Shown here: one piece after another, positions 46,139-59,000 of the stretch
Layout of the letters: every line of letters begins with the position of its first letter
How positions within the stretch are numbered: the first letter of the stretch is position 1
NCBI RefSeq assembly: GCF_025024155.1
Contig: NW_026251722.1
Coordinates: forward strand, 372,001 to 436,000
Length of the DNA: 64,000 bases
Reading direction: 5' to 3'
Origin: Gamsiella multidivaricata
Taxonomy: Eukaryota > Mortierellomycota > Mortierellomycetes > Mortierellales > Mortierellaceae
Notes under the pieces: model-generated
What the model was told of the DNA's origin: nothing
Seen by the model: only the letters and a program-made list of their open reading frames with translations
Database searches by the model: none
Position numbers and translations under genes: made by a program

Positions 46139-47944
46139 TCAATGGCGGCCACCTCTGGAAAAGTCATGTAGCGCATCCATCCCTATAGCGTTTGGATCAG
46201 GCTCCCAGAATGCCTAAAAAGTCAAGAAATACGAGTTAGTATGCTGTACTGTTAACTACAAAAATAATAATAATAATAATAATAATAATAAAGAAATACA
46301 CGGACCGAGAAAAAAAATGGAAAAAAAAGTGTTCCTTACCAGTTCTGTCGATCCGCTAACCATCATCAAGAACTTTGGGTTGAATGCAACGATATGGCTT
46401 GGTGTCCCGTGTGCCTTACACACCTTGAACGGCCGGAGCTCTCCGTTCGCACTCAACAAATTCGTCTGATGGCTCCCGGGGAGAGCCCCATTCACGCCTC
46501 CGGCGCCGCCGTTTCCGCCATTGCCTCCAGAGCCATTCACAAAGATGCCGGCGGCCTGATCGGCCATAGCCTTGGCGATATCCCAGACATAAATATTTCC
46601 ATCCCTCGAACCCGAAACGACGAATTTGCCATCGGGGGTCCAGCAGGCCTCGCCTCCGCTCTGGAAGGGTTCGTTTCCATAGCCGTAATGGCCGACGAGA
46701 CGGAAGCGGGTGCTTATGGGTTGATAGGAATCGACGATGTAGTGGGCATCGCCAGCGCTGGTCACGAGGATGTGTTTACCATCGGAGCTGAATTCTAGTT
46801 GTGTGGGTATGACGGCCGTGGGCAAATCGGATGTGGGGTCGATTCCGAGAGATTGGCCGATCATGGCGCTATCGAATGGTCCCTGGTATTGGTGGTGTAT
46901 ATATATAAATATATATGAAAGAAAAGATGCGCCGTGGTCAGGTTGAGAGTTGCTCTTGGACGTTAATTCCCCCTGGGGGGGGGGGTTTTTTTTTCAAACG
47001 TCGTTCGTGTTAGTGTTATTTATTACCTGATCAAAGATTTTGACGTCGTATAAGCGCAAATTGCATCCTAATGCCACCGCAAAAACCAATCCGCTGGGAT
47101 CGAATGCAATAGCCGGTCGTCCCACTATTGAGACGGCACCCTAATTATGTCGTAAAATGCAGATGTAAGTGTAAATGCAAATGTAAAAAAAATCGGATCA
47201 GAATCAGATCAGATCATGAAAAAAAAGATATCGACAAAAAAAAAAAAAACGCCAGGATGAAGAATGAAAGGCCATTGGATGGTTTTTACCTGACAGTTCG
47301 GGCTGCGGAGATCCCACAATCGAACGGCTTCTTCACTTCCTGCCAAGAATTGATCATCCAGCGGCGACATCTCTAGTGCTGTGACCCTAAGGAGAAAACA
47401 TTATTAAAACAGACATCAGTAACATACGCCAGATGGGGTGCGGAGCAAATTCACAGCACGCAAAAACGGTCCAGAGTCCCCCCCCCTTTGTCAACTGATT
47501 TTGGCATCCATTGAATATCACTTCCAAGTCCCCGTTATCCAGAATTCATACTTTTTCTCGTGTCCTCGAAAATATCGAATGTACTTGTTATCGTGCAAAG
47601 ATAGGTATCGCAGAGTGTCTGTTCAGAATCAGACGTTCCAGATTTTTGAAGAGAGAAATACGCTGTTAGTTATCGACGATGCCAGATCAGATGAAAGATA
47701 TTTGGATGAAAGATACATCTGCGACGAGATATCGGCGTTACCATCCTCCTTTGTCGATGCATAGACAACGTTGGTGGATCGATGTGTGAACCGGGCGAGA
47801 TGAACTCCGTATTTTTTGCTGAATAGCGTCTTGTCCAGTCTAAATGATCGAATGGGCAGGTCGAGATAGGATGTCAGCTTCTGGCCTTTTTTTTTTTTTT
47901 TCAGTCGCTGCAGTGTGCGAGACTGAACACCACACAAATCTTTG

Positions 47945-47976
<32 letters not shown>

Positions 47977-48298
47977 CCTAAAGACTTTACTTTCCGGTTA
48001 CACAGTCATAGACGTGCAGACTCTCGTCCTGGGCACTGGTGACGCATTTGGATCCGGTGTCGTCAAAGTCGAGAGAGGTGATGATCTGGGTGTTGTCCTT
48101 GAAGATCTTGGACACCTTCAGGGACATTAGCCATTGCGGGGTTAAGACAACGGGTGGTGGTGGTTGAGCATGAACTTGGGGTGGATGTGCATTGCTGAGG
48201 ATTGTGTTGCCGCCGCTGTTGATGTTGGTGCCGTTGTTGTTGGTGGTGGTGGCGGTGCTGTTGGTGTAGTCGGTATTGCTGCTGTGCAGGTGTGACAT
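46139..48298 (-). CDS. SWD2: SWD2 / WDR82 WD40 protein (COMPASS and cleavage factor subunit)
   Basis: Swd2 is a beta-propeller shared by the Set1 H3K4 methyltransferase complex and the mRNA 3'-end factor. Seven exons (48298-47991, 47839-47742, 47618-47552, 47386-47290, 47140-47027, 46882-46340, 46213-46139) give 433 residues; homologues are about 310-330. The extra length is an Asn/Thr/Pro-rich N-terminus and a Gly/Asn loop inside one blade ([16 protein letters not shown]). Family motifs are [63 protein letters not shown] and DGNIYVWDI. The last exon is [11 protein letters not shown], the usual C-terminus. The last intron has a TAA microsatellite (about 46262-46291), and introns 1-2 lie near T15 and T30 runs. 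Confidence 0.95.
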
Positions 48299-48663
48299 GG
48301 CCTCGGATTAGTTCGCGTCGCTTTGTTCAGTCTGAAAAAAAGAGAGTCCTCAAACAAAAAGAGCGATGCAAAAAAAAAAAGGTGCCTGGGGGGGTACATT
48401 CAGTAAGCGGGTGGGCGACTGAGAATGAATTATACGTATATTCAGATCCAGGGTGTTGTGTAGTCTGTGTACGTGAGCCATCTCTTTTTTTTTTTTTTAA
48501 TGGGCGAAACTTAAACGCCTGGCCCGTGATCCATGGACGCCCTTTTTCATTTTGTTCATTTTTTTTTTTCTCATGGCTATCTTCCCCCCCCTTCTCCACA
48601 CATTCAACCGCATATCATCAAACCACAACCACACGAACCAAACCCCCCCAATCACGCTCACGA
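48299..48663. promoter_or_regulatory. Shared promoter of SWD2 and the importin-like gene
   Basis: The two starts diverge across 365 bp. Short A and T runs (A11 near 48372, T13 near 48487, T10 near 48560) and CA-rich DNA before the + start are present. No TATA box is clear. Confidence 0.55.
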
Positions 48664-51602
48664 ATGGAGAAACGTACCCTTCGCTCCAGCACCCGCGCTG
48701 CCGCTGCTGCTGCCGCCGCTGCTCAAGCCACGACCCCAACCGAGGATGCCTCTGAGTCGCAGCACCCTGAACCCGAATCCGAACACGAACACGAACACGA
48801 CAAGAACACGGACGAGGGATCCGCTGCCGCGGGAAACAAGGCTTCATTGGCGCGCCACAAAGCCCTTTACAAGTCCAACCCGCTCTCAACCGAGACTGCA
48901 AAGGAGGGCGTGAACCGGCGAATCAAGGAGGATGCACAGCTGAGGAAGCAGCGACGAGAGGAGTTGGTGAGCGCAAAGAGGTTCAAGCGATCCAAGGACA
49001 CCGAGGAACCAACTGGAGGTAAGTAGGATACAGATGGGAAGGAAAGAAAAAAAAAAAAAAAAAAAAAAAGAAAGCACAGCACAGCAGCACCTTCTTTACT
49101 TCATTTGCCTCTGCAATGCGTTGTCTCTTTTTGCTGTCATCATTCGCATCGATGTGTGTGTGTATCGCTCCTTCGTTCTATCTCGCGGACGGGGCGGTCG
49201 GTGTGTCGTAACTGGCGCGTGTACCCGTCATCGTTCCCACATACCCTACTAGCGTACGCTGTCTCTGTGAACGCCTCGACTCGCATCGCCTCGTTCTTTT
49301 TATCCCCCTCTATCCCGACTCATACCTCTTGAATGCTTTTGGAGTCTAGAGCGTGGGGAAAATCATCCGATTATTATTATTATTTTCTTCCTTTCCTTTT
49401 CCTCTCAAAACCGCCATCGCTATTGCTGCGATCACGCTTCCATGATCGTCTAATTTGGGACAGGGTCGAGTTCCAACGATAAAATGGGTGCAAGTCTGAC
49501 TGACCCCCTCGCTTGCTCTGTTTTACTGCTTGTTCGACTCCCAAATCAAATTAGATGAGGGGGCAGAGTTGGGAAAGGATCAACTCGACAGCCTCCAAGC
49601 GTTGCTCAAGGTAAGCAGCGCACAACAACAATAACAAACAAACAAGCAAAAAAAAAAAAAAGGAGGAGGAGGGGAGGAGGGATGACTGATAGGACAAATG
49701 GGTATTGACTAACGGTTACTGTTTTTGGACGTTGCGGATATGTAGAACGGCAAGAAGGATGACAAGACGGAGGCCTTGAAGACGCTGAGCGATTACTTGA
49801 CAACGTACAGTGATTCCGAAGTCCTACAGGTCATGGTCTCAAGCCAAGAGTTTCTGACCATGCTTGATGTAAGGATTACTCTATCGCAAATATCCTGCTG
49901 CCTCTGGTCCTACTCGTCCTAAAAAAAAAAAAAAAAAAAAAAATCTTTATACCGATCTTTTGGTTCACAATAGGGCATCTTGACCGGAACGGATGCAGAG
50001 GAGCAGCTGCTGGCGACGTCGGTCGTGACCAACATGGCCGCCGGCGGATCTGCAGAACTGTGCGAGGCTGCATTAAATACAGCTCCTCATTTGATCCAGT
50101 TCTTGGACAGCCAGAACGTCGCCCTTGTGGACCAGTCTGCATGGGCGCTCGGTAATATTGCCGCAGAAGGTCCTCAGTTCCGGGATCGGTTGAAGGACAA
50201 TGGCGTCTTACCCCCCCTGATCAAGCTGTTGGAGTCCAAAGTAAAGTGACCGCAATTCCGGTGACGATGACTTGCGTTGCTTTCTTTAGATAGCATATTG
50301 AACGCGATTTTTTTTTTTCATACATTATTTTTAGGATTTGAATCTGGTGCAGACTACCTGCTTTGCGCTTTCAAACCTTGCTCGTGGTGAAGGCTCCAAG
50401 CACGAAGATCTTGTCAAGGCCGGACTACTCCCACCACTGCTGCACCACCTCCGTGTTGATACTGTATGTTGCAGTATCTCTCTCTTGCTATATTTTTTAC
50501 TTGTGAAGGAGCTCACTAATAGCCTACTAATCTCAGGACTCTCTTTGTTACCTTGGGATAAAACATAGGAACCGGCAGTTATCTCAGAGGCTGCATGGGT
50601 AGTCGTCTATCTGACATCTGGACCTGATAACGTGAGCACACAGCTACTAGAGCACAGATTGATACCCTTGTTGGTCGAGCCGCTTAAGGACTTTATCGGC
50701 CTGAAGGCCTCTGCGATTCCGTTGATTCGTGCGCTGGGCAACATTGCCAGTGGACCGGATAATAACACTTCAGCGTTGATTCACGAGCCTGGCTTCCTGA
50801 CCTCAATGCTCCAGTTTATTCAGTCCGACTGCAGGTAAGCATGCACACAGATCCATTTCCTCCTCAAAAAAAAAAATAATAATCGTGTTTTCGACGATGG
50901 ATTTCGATGTCTTCCAAACGCGCTGACGTCCGGCGCTGTATCGTATCTAGACCGGTCAAGAAAGAGAGTCTTTGGCTGATGTCGAACATCACGGCAGAAC
51001 ATGTGGGCACCGACCTGGTGAAGGTCATCGAGGCTGGGTTTATTCCTGTCTTGTCAAAGATCGTTACTCACGAGAACTTTGATATCCGCAAAGAGGTAAA
51101 AACACACACACACACACACACACCCGCCCTTTACTCTATCTTTGACACTGCACAATTCCTTCTTGTATAGGCTGCGTACAGCTTGATCAATCTGGCCTCG
51201 CACGGCCCCGACTACGCCAAAGTTCTGCCGCACCGCGAACTCCTTCCTGGGTTCCTGGACTTTCTGCGCACCAAGGATCATGAGCTCATTTCACTCGGCC
51301 TGCGCTATGTCCAGTTGCTGCTCAACTCTGGCATCCCCGATGCACCTGGCCTGCTCTCTGAGATGAACGGTGTCGACGCTCTCGAGGCCGTCATCTTCTC
51401 GGACGACCGCGATCAGCACCGATTGGCCTCACTGCTCATGGACACCTTCTTTGGAGAGAATAACGATGGCTCAAGGGTGCCGACTCCCATCCCCGGTACG
51501 CCCGACCCAAACGGTTCCTCGGGCAATCCTCACTCTCTCGGCGATGGAAGCAACCTCCCTCCACAGTATCTGAAGCGCGCCAGCCTTTCCGCAGCGATTT
51601 GA
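48664..51602 (+). CDS. Divergent importin-alpha-like ARM-repeat protein (IMPA9/TMCO6 type)
   Basis: Eight exons (48664-49018, 49555-49610, 49746-49868, 49974-50240, 50335-50463, 50569-50834, 50951-51095, 51171-51602) give 590 residues. After an Ala/Glu/His-rich leader there is a basic IBB-like helix (NRRIKEDAQLRKQRREELVS, then AKRFKR, about 80-108). Armadillo repeats follow: TNMAAGGSAELCEAALN, DQSAWALGNIAAEGPQFRD, ALSNLARGEGSKHEDLV, SEAAWVVVYLTSG, PLIRALGNIASGPDNN and LWLMSNITAEHVGTDLV. Classical importin-alpha proteins have regular Trp-Asn arrays in each repeat, and these are mostly missing. The IBB form and the final repeats look closer to plant IMPA9 and animal TMCO6. Role in nuclear import is therefore inferred. 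The C-terminal tail is Pro/Gly/Asn rich. Confidence 0.82.
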
Positions 51603-51777
51603 TTTTCAAGTGCCTCTGTTCAAGTCCTTACATTGTAAATAGTCTTTATGTTGTAATCAAGTTGACCTTGACAACCTTCCCTTTTTTCATTTTTTTTTTT
51701 TACTTGATAAAAAGAAAATTTATTGTACAAGTTCGCTGAGGATCTTCGGTCAATAGCCATCGCCAGTCGCTCTGTCT

Positions 51778-53187
51778 TCACTCCTGCTTGCCTGACGATG
51801 CCGTCGACAAATCTTCCTCCTTAGCATCCATCTTATCATTACATGGACGAATACTGTCGCCGTTACCGTTACTGAAGTCCGAAGACATCGCCGACGTCGC
51901 CGTCGCTGCTTGACTCTGACTCTTAACAGGGCATGCACTACCCCCAGCCACAACCGGTGTCGTGTTATTATGGAGCACAGGCGTCCAAACCTTGACATTA
52001 AACCGTTGCTGTAACCGTGCGCCTGCTGAGATTCCCTCGCCATCCTTCTCCACTCCCGTTGGGACCCCTGCATCAGTGTCAGCGACAGCATCAGCATCAG
52101 CGTTGATTTCGGTGATGGCCTCTTCCTTGGTCATCCTGGCGTCAGGCCCCATCCACGTTTCCCTGCCCTCCTGGAATGCCACCAGAGCTTCCGCAGCCAG
52201 GTTTGCGTTCTTAAACACCACAAGACACTGATCCACCGGACCCTTGGCTGACTTGACCCGTCTCAGCCTTGATCCGGTCGGTAATATCAGGTCCTCGAAA
52301 ATGTCGTCCTGTGCATCAAAGTCATGAATCTCCAAAATATGATTCAAACTTGGCGACTTCTCGGCTTCTATACAAACGAATGTACAAAATAAAGGCAAAG
52401 ATAGTTGGGTAGTTGGTTAATAAAAGGCGGTCGCAACATGAAGAAAGACAGTTAAAAAAAGTGACATGCCTGGTGAAGTGGCCTTGGGGGCGCTATCATG
52501 AGGTGAGACCAGCACCGAGTAATCATATAACAGATTATTCTTCTTGCCTTGCTGTAGTCCTGCGTTGCCACTACTCCCTCCACCATGACTAGTCGACGAC
52601 GACGACGAATACGACCGATTCATTCCTACAGGAGCGTGAGTCCCGTGTGTCTGCTGTTGGTGCTGGTACTGATGAGAATGCTGCTGTGATTGATTATTGC
52701 CAGTGAACGAAGGCCCATGATATGACGTTGGATGTAAGTTCGAGCTCTGGAAATGCCTCTCTCCTCCCCCCATCATCATGCCCGGGCCTTCCTGGCCTCC
52801 AGCAAAAGTTCCGTCATGAGATCCTTGATGACGGAGTGAGCCGGAGTGGTCACCCTGCCCGCCACCGCCGTTACTGCTGGACGATGAGGGTCCGTTTGGA
52901 TCAAAGAGCTCCGCTGATTTTGGTGGTCTCCGCTCGATATCGTACATGCCATGTCCGCCGCCACCGCCCATCACCATGCCTGACTGTATCGCCATCGAGC
53001 CCTGTTGCGAAGGGCCCATCATGGATGGGCTGAGCTGGTAGCTATTAAAATTCTTTTTGCCTCCAATTGGAGGCTGTAATGCTGGGTTGTAAAGCATAGA
53101 TGCTGAGTCGGTTCCTTGGTTGGGTCCATGGTTCAGTCCCTGATTCCAATTTGGGTTCTGGTTATAGGGATACCTTTGCCCACTTGG

Positions 53188-53226
<39 letters not shown>

Positions 53227-56014
53227 TATAAATAAACAGATAATAGCACGATTTCTTGGATGCAGACAGTCCACATATGATGACTATCGCGTGGCTCTTA
53301 CAGAGGTTTCGCCTGTAGAAGCCGCCTGTTGCGGGCCAAGGAACGCTGGATAGATGTTTGGATTGCTTTGGCCATCGCCCGCCATTCCATGCGCTGGGTA
53401 GAAATCTGGCACGTATTGCTGCGGCGGCACTTGCCCTGGGTTGCTGTCAAAGGATCGTCCATAACGCATGCCAGCCTGTGCACCTTGCGGGTATGCAAAA
53501 TCATCTCTAGTCGAAGGCCCGCTATAGCTGTTGCCATGATGGTGCTGTTGCTGCTGGGGATGCATCTGAGGGTATGTTCGAGAATGATGTGGGTGCTGGA
53601 AGTGAGGCTGATGAGAGAATTGGGGTTTGGAAGTGTTACGACGACCGCCGCGATGAGAAGACCCGTGGTAGATGTGCTGGTGGTTGTTGTGCATTTGGTT
53701 ATTGGGATGATGGTTACTGCTAAATGGTGGTTGCATATTTGGTCCGGGTTGGGGGTAATGACCGGGATTGTTTCCATACTGGAATGTCATGGATGGATCC
53801 TGTGGAGTGTTGTAGAATGGTGTCTGTTCATGGCCAGGCGCCATGCTTCGGTCGGACCAGGGCGAAGATACATTGGGTTGCGAATGGGTATAGGGGCTGT
53901 TGGCACCGTTATTGTTGAAAGGATGACCTTGTGTCGAAGGGCCAGTCGGGTATCCGCCGCCAGATCCGCTGTTAAAAGCGCCACCGCTGTTCATGTGGCT
54001 GCTGTGGTGCTTCGGATAGGGCTTCTTCGGCACGAATGCTCCGCCATTCATGCCCTTGACAAAACCTGGGTTGGGCAAATGGTTGCCAAAGTTGCCGCTG
54101 CTTGGACCTGCGTTATGGCCGCTACCACTGTTGTTGTGGTGGTGATGGTTCCTGATCTGCTTGGGCCCGCCAGGCTGAGGGTAAGAGAATGAGGTCCTAG
54201 AGCTGCCGCTGCTCATCGGTGACACCGATCCAGAGCTAGGATTGGGATTCTGCCCAAAATAGTCATACGTCTTGGACGCTGTTGGAGTGGAGGGCGAATT
54301 GACAGATGGCGATTCTGTGAGATTTGCGCCACCGATACTTGGGCTTTGGAATCCATCCTGACTAGAAGATGATGAAACCGTCCGAGCAAGTCCAACCGGC
54401 GTCCTGGCAGTTCCTGAAGATGAGGATGCGGTTGAGGCAGTACTCTTTCGTCTCCGTTGATCTGCACATTCCGCTGCCGGGTCGCCCTTGGATAATTTTG
54501 TTCTCGGTCCCAGCCCTTTGCTAGAAGCTTTTGGATTCGAATCAGAACCGCCGGTGGCCGAGGGAGGTGCTGGAGATGTGCTCCGAGAGACATTGCGAGA
54601 ATTAGGCGAAGACTGATTATGCTGACGATGGTCATTATCGCCTAGTTCATCGGGCGACCTTGCCGACCCTGAGCCTGGCTTCCTTCCGTTGCTCTGCTTT
54701 CGGTTCTTTGATTTGACGCTTTCGTCCCCTCCATCCTGGCGCGTCTGTTCGGCTGCTGGCGCTGGCACTGAAGGAGAATCACATCGCGAGTTAGATCCAG
54801 AGCCCTCCGATCTTGGCTTAGATGGGGCTTCTTCTTGGAAGATGCGCTTTCTAGCCTCAGCATAAGCCTTCTCGCGTTCCTCCATGGATATCGTCTTGCG
54901 GTCTGGCTCTGAAGTTCCATCTGGAGTGGAAACACCACTGGATGACCGATTAGGGTTTCTCTTCAGGACTTTCATCGGCTTCACTGGCTGCTCTTCTTCC
55001 TCCTCGACCAAGTCTGGGAATCGTAATGCAGGACTGAAAGAAACCACATAAATAGAGCGAGAACAAATACATTAATATTGAGGCGCGTAAAAGATACCAC
55101 GGGCGCGCATGATTGAGGAACGAGAAATGGCGCTCGGATCGGGGCCCGTTCGCTTCTTTGCGCATATGTCTTCACTTACATGGCAGATTGTTCTGTTTTA
55201 AACAAAATGATCTTCTGCTGGGGGTCCACGACGCGTGTGATCTTGAAGTAGTTGGCAACACGATGGATTACCATACGATAATAAGAATTGAGGGAAGGGA
55301 ATTCCAAGTGCTCTTGACTGGTCAAGTCATAATACACATCCGCAATCGGAGGAAAATATATACATAGCACATGGCGCACGGTAAGGCACGGCAATGCGTG
55401 GCATGGCATAACGACACAAAAAGAAACGGTTGAGCAACGTTAGTTTGGATCAACTGATGCAATATGAGTAAAAATGACAAATGTAAATCGATCATGTCCA
55501 ACAATGGACGGCTCACATACGCTGGGTTGTTGAGAAAGTTGCAAAACTCTCGGTCAAGCTTGAGCAGAAAGATCCGCTCTTGCTTATTCTTCAACAAGCC
55601 CACCAAAAACTCGTCGAGCGCAGTGTCCTCTGTGTCATTTGAGTCATCGCCGACCTCAAGCTCCTCCAAGGACTTTGTCAACCCAGCCACCTCCTCCTGA
55701 GCCACAAAGCCTTCGCCTGCTTGGATGGCACCGGCACGCTCTGTTGAGGTGTTGTTGGATGCTGATCCTGGACCGTGTCTCAATATCGTAAATGTTGTCC
55801 TGGGCTGAGGTCCGGGTGCCTGCTCCTCGCTCCCTGAAGGTGCTGCAGCCCTGTCTGCAGCCAGTGTGGGCTGAGGATAGATAATACAAACAAATCGATG
55901 CGTTAAAATACACTGAACTCTCGAGAGGGTGTGACGAGTCAAAGAATAAATTGAAGATAGCAAGAGAGATCTTGCTGCTTGACATGCCTGTGATTCACTT
56001 GGGTTCTGCTGCAT
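51778..56014 (-). CDS. R3H and SUZ domain RNA-binding protein
   Basis: Six exons (56014-55984, 55854-55521, 55317-55180, 55033-53302, 53187-52470, 52367-51778) give about 1180 residues. The R3H domain (about 98-165, with KNKQERIFLLKLDREFCNFL and YYRMVIHRVANYFKITRVVD) binds single-stranded nucleic acid. It is followed directly by a SUZ domain (about 185-235: KVLKRNPNRSS, then MEEREKAYAEARKRIFQEE). This pairing is that of R3HDM1/2, Drosophila Encore and fungal relatives, which act in mRNA control. The remaining 900 residues are Ser/Gly/His/Asn/Gln low complexity. The intron at 52368-52469 needs a GC donor (G|GCATGT) to keep frame. Exon 1 is nine or ten codons and could also use a GC donor. It converges with the importin-like gene, 175 bp between stops. 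Confidence 0.87.
53190..53224. repeat. 35-bp A run forming a polypyrimidine tract
   Basis: On the minus strand this is T35 directly before the acceptor of exon 5 of the R3H-SUZ gene, an unusually long polypyrimidine tract. Confidence 0.9.
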
Positions 56015-59000
56015 CTTAATGGCAAAGAAAAACGAGCGAGGAAAACAAAAAGCGATGCAGAGAGAGAATGAGAGAGAGTGAAAGAACGAGAAAGAGAAAG
56101 AGAGTTGAAACTGAGTTTGGTCAAGTAAGTGTGCGCGCGTATATAGCGTGTGTAAATGGATAGGCAATAGGGTGAGGAGGGGTGTCAATCAAACGGCCAA
56201 GGAAGAGAAACCGTTCTCCATTGTTGGAGAAGAAGAGGAAGTGTGTTAGAGGAGGAGGACGAGGAGGAGAACGAAGAGGAGGAGGAGAGAAACAGATAGT
56301 TTATAGGCAAGAATGAAGCGGAGTAAAAAAGATAAGGACAAGAGGCAAAGGCATGCAGTTCAAGTGGCGTGTGCGTGTGTGAGAGAGAATGAGTGTGGTG
56401 AGTATAAGTGATCAAGACGTCGATGGGACATACAAAGCAGCGAAGAAAGAAGAATGGTAGATCAAGGGACAAGAAAGAGCTCAAAGGGAAATGAACGATG
56501 GCAACAAATAACGAATGAATGCAAACGAAACCGTCAATGCAAAAAGGACAATGAATGTGAAGAAGGCGGTTGTGACGTCATTCTTTTTTCCATCGCAATT
56601 ACTGTAGGAATAGACGGATTCCCTCGGCAACTTCGAGGACTCAAGCGCACCCCAGGTAATGTAGATTCATATGCAAAGCGTGAAGGTGCACAGCATTTGA
56701 GCCGCTGCTGAATTATGTATGTCCTTTCCTCCGAATTTTGGAATCACTTCAACTTTCAGAAAAGAGGAGGTCGTGGCCACGGCATTGTAGTACTGCATAA
56801 AAAATAGTATTCTCGAATATGCACTTGCACTGCATGTGAAAACCTCATGGATGCTATGAACAAATGCGAAAAGAAGCTGTTCAATCGCACTCAAGCTGCT
56901 CTTCTTGGGGTTGAGAAGGAAGCCTCGCCTGAGAAGAATTATCCAAGGGGTGATGCAGCGCAAGATCATTATGGCGCCACCTCAGTGCAGACAATCCCTA
57001 CGTATTCGTTCCTTTGACATCCTCTAGGGCGGAAGGAAACGAGAAGGATTGGCCACTTCAAGCGGCCTGTACTCGAAAGGTCATACATACACAGGATCAA
57101 GTGGAAGAACATGAAGGAGTATATCGATTCAGAAACAGGACAGACTTAGCATTCATAGCATTGGTGCACAATAAAACGCCTATAGTCAGCCATGGCAGTA
57201 TATCCACTTAACAGAAAGAATGGTTCTGTTAACGCGCTGCACAGCAGACTTGATTGGCATCGCCGGAGGGTTCTTTCTTGACCATATTTGCTTGATTTGC
57301 TTGCTTGCTTGCTTTTGTTAGCTCATTTTCTGCTTCGCCTGCCTGCCTCCTCATCTCGCAATCCGCTCGATTCCAAGGAGAAGACCTGTTTCACGATTGC
57401 GAGATTATCAAGGATCATGAATACTCCAGGCTGTCGACCTCTTGGATCTTTACCTGCTACTCTCCAATTAGTCTGCTATTCACATCACCCACCCCTCAAG
57501 CCAAATATTCCTCCTCTCAGGGCGCCCCTACAGCGAAAACCGTTTCTCGCGTCCGCAGAGGAGTATGGAAGCAATTGATACAGAAACTTGCTGCGATGTC
57601 TCCGTATTCATGGGCTAGTTGACTAAGGGCTATGCTACTAGTACTTTTTGGCTGTAGACCTTGCATCAAGTCCTTACTTCTTCGTCAAAGATATTCTCAT
57701 CTGTGTATCTCTGCCCCCACGTTTGTAAGTGCGGAAAGATGAGTTGGGGTGTCTTTGTATATTTGAGTATCATTACTTATATCCTTTTGATAACCACCAC
57801 ACGGATATAGGTCTCTCTATTTCATCAAGCACCGTGTATCATTTTTTCAAAGAGAGGTTCGATGCACATCTCTGGCCCCATCTTGTAGCACGTGGTTGAT
57901 TTGTGCACCGCACGTAGTCTAACATGTTGTCAATCGTTCTCTTACACGCGCCTTTCTCAGCAGCAGGGCAATACGGGCGTTGTCGGAGCACTTCTTACTG
58001 TTGCCAGAGAATAGAATCGCGGGCACTGTTTCTCAAGTCGTGAACTCTACAGCAATACATTCACATCAACATTCTCGGTCTCTATTGCGGACTCGTTATA
58101 TCGACTCAGCATTGGCTCACATACAGCCAGTTGATGAAGGAAATGAGAAACCAGGGCCACGGTACGCTGTCTTATTCGCCCATCCCCGCATCCATTAGCG
58201 CTGTCGACACCACCAGCCTCGGTGGCTGCCAAGGCCCCCTTTGACATTCTCGTCCTGAGGATGAGTCATAAGATTACACAGCATCGCGTGGTAACAGAGG
58301 GCCAACGAGTCACCGCAGTGCAAGGAAGCGACGACGACGACAACAGCGGCTTACCCTTACTTATAACTGCCCTTCTGAAGACGCGACTTCCAACCGGACT
58401 TCAGCACATTATAGGACCCAATGTTTGCGTGGCCGGCTAGCAGCAGCTGGTGTACATTACGTCTGTCGATTCGGCCGTATTTCATCGTCAAGAATATCCT
58501 AAGCGAGAAGCACGTATTACGGTCTGGATGCTACAAGGGCTGTGTAGAATCTTGGTATCACTCAAACGGAGTGGCGCGTAGCCGGAGCCATGAGCAACAA
58601 TGATCATTCCCACAACACCCCAGGCTTTTGCTGACTGCCTCGGGCGTCAACGAGCCTGGTCTACTTGCGAGGTAATGCAGCCGACAGAGAGTCAACCAGT
58701 AATAGTATATCTTCGTTCGCAGTCGACGTTTTTCATTAGGAAGCAGGTGCAGCTTGCCAACGCCTCAACGCCCACCAACGCCACGCTAGACTCAGGATTG
58801 GATACCAACAACATCGGCGCCAGGGCTCAATGGGCCATTTCGAAATGGATGAATATTAAAAGCCTCGCAGTGCCCTCCCGGAACTGTCATCAATTCGCTG
58901 AAAAAAAAAAAGTTCACCCTAGTTCACCTTCTCGCCTTTGAACTCTCCGGATTGGATGATTACTGCCAAGGCTCACCAATTAAAGCCAACTATCGCTCCA

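Noticed and set aside
53329..54192. A 287-codon plus-strand frame opposite the R3H-SUZ gene
   Set aside because: It mirrors His/Asn/Gly/Gln-rich codons, giving an unlikely Val/Met/Trp/Arg-rich chain, and there is no start context or family motif.
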